A stretch of 7,835 bases of DNA. Source: Verrucomicrobiales bacterium (GTDB lineage: Bacteria; Verrucomicrobiota; Verrucomicrobiia; Verrucomicrobiales; DEV007). The stretch covers positions 1 through 7,835 of the forward strand of contig SLGN01000403.1 in the NCBI GenBank assembly GCA_007123695.1, in the 5' to 3' direction. Shown here one piece after another: positions 5,748 through 7,835 of the stretch; positions within the stretch are counted from its first letter, which is position 1; each line of letters starts with the position of its first letter. Both the position numbers and the translations under genes were made by a program. The notes under the pieces were generated by a model. That model had not been told where the DNA came from. It was given only the letters and a program-made list of their open reading frames with translations, and searched no databases.

Positions 5748-6509
5748 ATGTCGCCCGAACTCCAGCTCGCCTGCGACGCCGCCCGCGAGGCGGGCGCCCT
5801 GCTGCGTGCGAACTTCGGCGGCGAGCTCGCCGTCGACGCCCTTCACCGGCACGACATCAAGCTGGCCCTCGACGTCGAGAGCCAAAAGCTCATCGAGAGC
5901 CGCATCCTCGCCGCCTTCCCCGGCCACGCCATCTACGGCGAGGAAGGCCTCGCCGGCGACCAGGGCAGCGAGACCCAGTGGATCGTCGATCCCATCGACG
6001 GCACCGTGAACTTCTTCTACGGCATCCCCCATTTCTGCGTCTCCATCGCGATGCGCCGCGGAGGGGCCCTGCAAGTCGGCGCGGTCTACGACCCCATGCT
6101 CGACGAAATGTTCGCCGTCGATCTCGAGGGGCCCGCGACCCGCAACGGCGAACCGATCCGCCCCAGCGCCCGCGACGCGCTCGAGGATGCCGTCGTCACC
6201 GTCGGCTTCTCCAAGTCGAGCGAATCCATCGAGGCGGGCCTGGCCCGCTACCGCGCCATCGCCCACCGCGTGCGCAAGACGCGGATGATGGGCAGCGCCG
6301 CCCTCGCCCTCGCCTACATCGCCTGCGGCCGGCTCGACGCCTACATCGAGGAATCCATCAGCCTGTGGGACATCGCCGCCGGCCAGCTCATGGTGGAGCG
6401 GGGCGGAGGTTCCGTCGTCCTGCGCTCCACCGGCGGCCAGTCCGACAAGTGGAGCATCGTCGCGAGCAACGGCAGGCTCCCCCTCGAATCCGCCGCCGCG
6501 GCCGGCTAG
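5748..6509 (+). CDS. Inositol monophosphatase family protein
   Basis: It is a 253-residue Mg2+-dependent, Li+-sensitive-type sugar phosphatase, cytosolic. Family motifs occur in order: YGEEG (63-67, metal-ligand Glu), WIVDPIDGTVNFFYGIPHF (78-96) with metal ligands Asp81 and Asp84 and the DGT active-site turn, and ISLWDIAAGQLMVERGGG (204-221) with the third metal Asp208. Length is normal for IMPase/SuhB. Members act on inositol-1-phosphate, but close relatives dephosphorylate histidinol-phosphate (HisN) or 3'-phosphoadenosine nucleotides. The sequence does not settle which, and a HisN role would fit the neighbouring aminotransferase only loosely. It lies 31 bases after the aminotransferase and 22 before the IF-1-like gene, consistent with one transcript. 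The start is preceded by cgctcccc, with no Shine-Dalgarno sequence. Confidence 0.95.
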   Translation: MSPELQLACDAAREAGALLRANFGGELAVDALHRHDIKLALDVESQKLIESRILAAFPGHAIYGEEGLAGDQGSETQWIVDPIDGTVNFFYGIPHFCVSIAMRRGGALQVGAVYDPMLDEMFAVDLEGPATRNGEPIRPSARDALEDAVVTVGFSKSSESIEAGLARYRAIAHRVRKTRMMGSAALALAYIACGRLDAYIEESISLWDIAAGQLMVERGGGSVVLRSTGGQSDKWSIVASNGRLPLESAAAAG

Positions 6510-6531
6510 CTAGACCGGGACGCCCCGCCCC

Positions 6532-6759
6532 ATGCCGGAACGCCCCCCCATCGAAGCCGTCGGCCGCATCGTCGAAGTCCGCGAACCGGGCCGCCTCTAC
6601 CGCGTCGAGATGGCCAACGGATACCGCGCCTTCGCCATCCTGGAGCGCAAGGGGCCGCCGCCGCCCGACCCCGGGACCGTCCTCGGGCAGCGCGCCCGCG
6701 TCCATTTTTCCCCCTTCGACATGGGAAAATGCCGCATCGCCGCCTGGCTCGCGGAGTAG
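6532..6759 (+). CDS. IF-1-like small OB-fold (S1-type) protein
   Basis: This 75-residue basic protein follows the layout of translation initiation factor IF-1. AVGRIVEVREPGRLYRVEMA (9-28) and NGYRAFA correspond to IF-1 'G.V.E.LPN..F.VEL.NG....A', and VHFSPFDMGKCRIAAW (57-72) corresponds to the C-terminal 'V.L.PYDL.KGRI'. It differs from canonical IF-1: a PPPPDPG loop replaces the strongly conserved 'GKMRKN.IRIL.GD' segment that contacts 16S rRNA. It is therefore likely a divergent paralogue, with the true infA elsewhere, although it could be the only IF-1. It ends with TAG at 6757-6759, 11 bases from the stop of the convergent Mrr gene. It follows the phosphatase by 22 bases and is probably co-transcribed. 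Confidence 0.8.
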   Translation: MPERPPIEAVGRIVEVREPGRLYRVEMANGYRAFAILERKGPPPPDPGTVLGQRARVHFSPFDMGKCRIAAWLAE

Positions 6760-6770
6760 GGTGCGGGCCG

Positions 6771-7796
6771 TCACGCTACGGAAAGGCCGAACCGGGACAC
6801 GATAGCAGCGAACTCGTAGCCATCGACCAGGGCGATCCGTCTTTTCCCAGGCTCCGAGGCCTCTTTCGAAGCCGCCTGCGAAAACTGGCTCGTCGTGACG
6901 AGCGCACCTCTCGCCTCGGCCTGGAGACTGCCTCTCAGCTCGGCGACTTCACGCCGACCGACCGTGTGAATCCAGCGCTTCGCCTGAATCTGCACCGGGA
7001 GGTCGCGGATGGGCCACATCATCCCTCCGGCGCGTGCGTTGACGTCGATTCCCCCGTCCTGGCTGCGCTTCGTGACTTCGACGCCTTCGAATCCGGCGCC
7101 GATCAAGGCATGCTGCACCAATCTCTCGAAGCCCTCCGGACTCAGGCAAAGCATTCGTCTCCGCACCGCCTCGGCTTCTTCAGGGTCGAGCCGAATTTCG
7201 TCCGTTTCGACCGTTCCATCCGAAGAAATCCGAGACGGGCCCGATTGCGAACCGCAATCGTCGTCGGCGCGGTCCTCCGCGATCAGGGCGGTAGAAGTCT
7301 CGCGGTCGAAATCGGGTGCGATCCTCGATCCCCCGGAGAGCAACCGAAGCTCGAAAACCCAAGCGGACCTCAGGGCGTTCCCGGAATCGGTTTGGCGTTC
7401 CTTCCAACATCGAAGATACCGCGCGAGACCAAGAAACCGCCATCGACGTGGACCGACCGAGCGGTCGCGGCGGCTTCCGAACTGTTGAAAGCAGTAGATC
7501 GGAAAGCTCTCGTCGGGTTGCTGCACGAGGCGGTGGTTTCTCCCGCCAAGCACTTGGTCCCCGGCCCTTCCCTCTGCCGTGTAGACGAGGACATCGCCCT
7601 CCAGCCGATCATGGTAGGGGTTCTCCGCGGCGATCTTGGCGGTCGGAACCGAAGTGAAAAGAACGGCTCTTCGCACCGATCCGTCTGCGTCGGACCGTAT
7701 GCGAATGCCCCCGGCGTTTCCAACACCGAGCGCCGTGTAGATCTCTTCGTTCGAGTAGGCGCACCCGACTACGAACTCATTGCCCTTGTGAATCAT
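6771..7796 (-). CDS. Type IV (Mrr-type) restriction endonuclease with SRA-like N-terminal domain
   Basis: It is a 341-residue protein in two parts. Residues 1-150 resemble the SRA/PUA-like reader domains seen on McrA-like and related modification-dependent nucleases: YSNEEIYTALG, GGIRIR, NPYHDRLEGDVLVYTAEG, AGDQVLGGRNHRL and IYCFQQF. A low-complexity acidic linker (about 155-205) follows. Residues 207-341 are a clear Mrr catalytic (PD-(D/E)xK) domain: LSPEGFERLVQHALIGAGFE (218-237), SQDGGIDVNA with Asp251, VQIQAKRW with Gln271-x-Lys273, then ALVTTSQFS and IALVDGYEFA. Such enzymes cleave foreign DNA carrying modified bases and need no methylase partner; none is present. It starts at ATG 7796, but the frame stays open upstream to the window edge without a stop, so a longer N terminus is possible. 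Codon use looks less GC-biased than its neighbours, fitting a horizontally acquired defence gene. Confidence 0.9.
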   Translation of the reverse strand: MIHKGNEFVVGCAYSNEEIYTALGVGNAGGIRIRSDADGSVRRAVLFTSVPTAKIAAENPYHDRLEGDVLVYTAEGRAGDQVLGGRNHRLVQQPDESFPIYCFQQFGSRRDRSVGPRRWRFLGLARYLRCWKERQTDSGNALRSAWVFELRLLSGGSRIAPDFDRETSTALIAEDRADDDCGSQSGPSRISSDGTVETDEIRLDPEEAEAVRRRMLCLSPEGFERLVQHALIGAGFEGVEVTKRSQDGGIDVNARAGGMMWPIRDLPVQIQAKRWIHTVGRREVAELRGSLQAEARGALVTTSQFSQAASKEASEPGKRRIALVDGYEFAAIVSRFGLSVA

Positions 7797-7835
7797 CGGC
7801 CCGGAATCGCTTACCTCACGTTGATGGACGGCGGC

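Overview
The window is a GC-rich bacterial chromosome segment with ordinary housekeeping and accessory genes. The most telling protein is the secreted helical one at 798-1694. Its repeated 'AGDLxxA' helical hairpins and C-terminal PA-IL-like (LecA-type) beta-sandwich are a combination I associate with Verrucomicrobiota and related PVC-group bacteria. No gene has a convincing Shine-Dalgarno sequence; most starts are preceded by C-rich or pyrimidine-rich stretches. Placement in Verrucomicrobiota is an inference from these features, not a database result.

Layout, left to right. 1-704 (+): 3' part of a Gfo/Idh/MocA NAD(P)-dependent sugar-type oxidoreductase, cut by the window edge. 798-1694 (-): a signal-peptide, helical-repeat protein whose PA-IL-like C-terminal domain is split by an in-frame UGA at 1038-1040. 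Two 30-base direct repeats (715-744 and 1975-2004, one mismatch) lie on either side of it. 1695-2293: about 600 bases without a secure gene. It holds short tandem repeats, an AT-richer island with a possible 65-codon acidic ORF, and a strong rightward intrinsic terminator with a GAAA loop. 2294-4234 (-): a probable two-gene operon in which aguB (N-carbamoylputrescine amidase, GTG start) is followed after 18 bases by a secreted AlgX/AlgJ-like SGNH protein. 4235-4549: divergent intergenic region with a potentially structured leader. 4550-6759 (+): a tight three-gene run of class I aspartate-type aminotransferase, inositol-monophosphatase-family enzyme and a divergent IF-1-like OB-fold protein. 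6771-7796 (-): a type IV (Mrr-type) restriction endonuclease with a probable SRA-like modified-base reader at its N terminus, convergent with the IF-1-like gene.

The genes do not form one pathway. aguB makes putrescine, the aminotransferase and phosphatase are core metabolism, and the Mrr protein is a stand-alone defence gene. The points most worth a second look are the interrupted lectin-like protein and its flanking repeats, the orphan terminator, the SRA-Mrr enzyme, the AlgX-like gene without an MBOAT partner, and the IF-1 paralogue. I saw no rRNA, tRNA, CRISPR array, insertion sequence or transposase.
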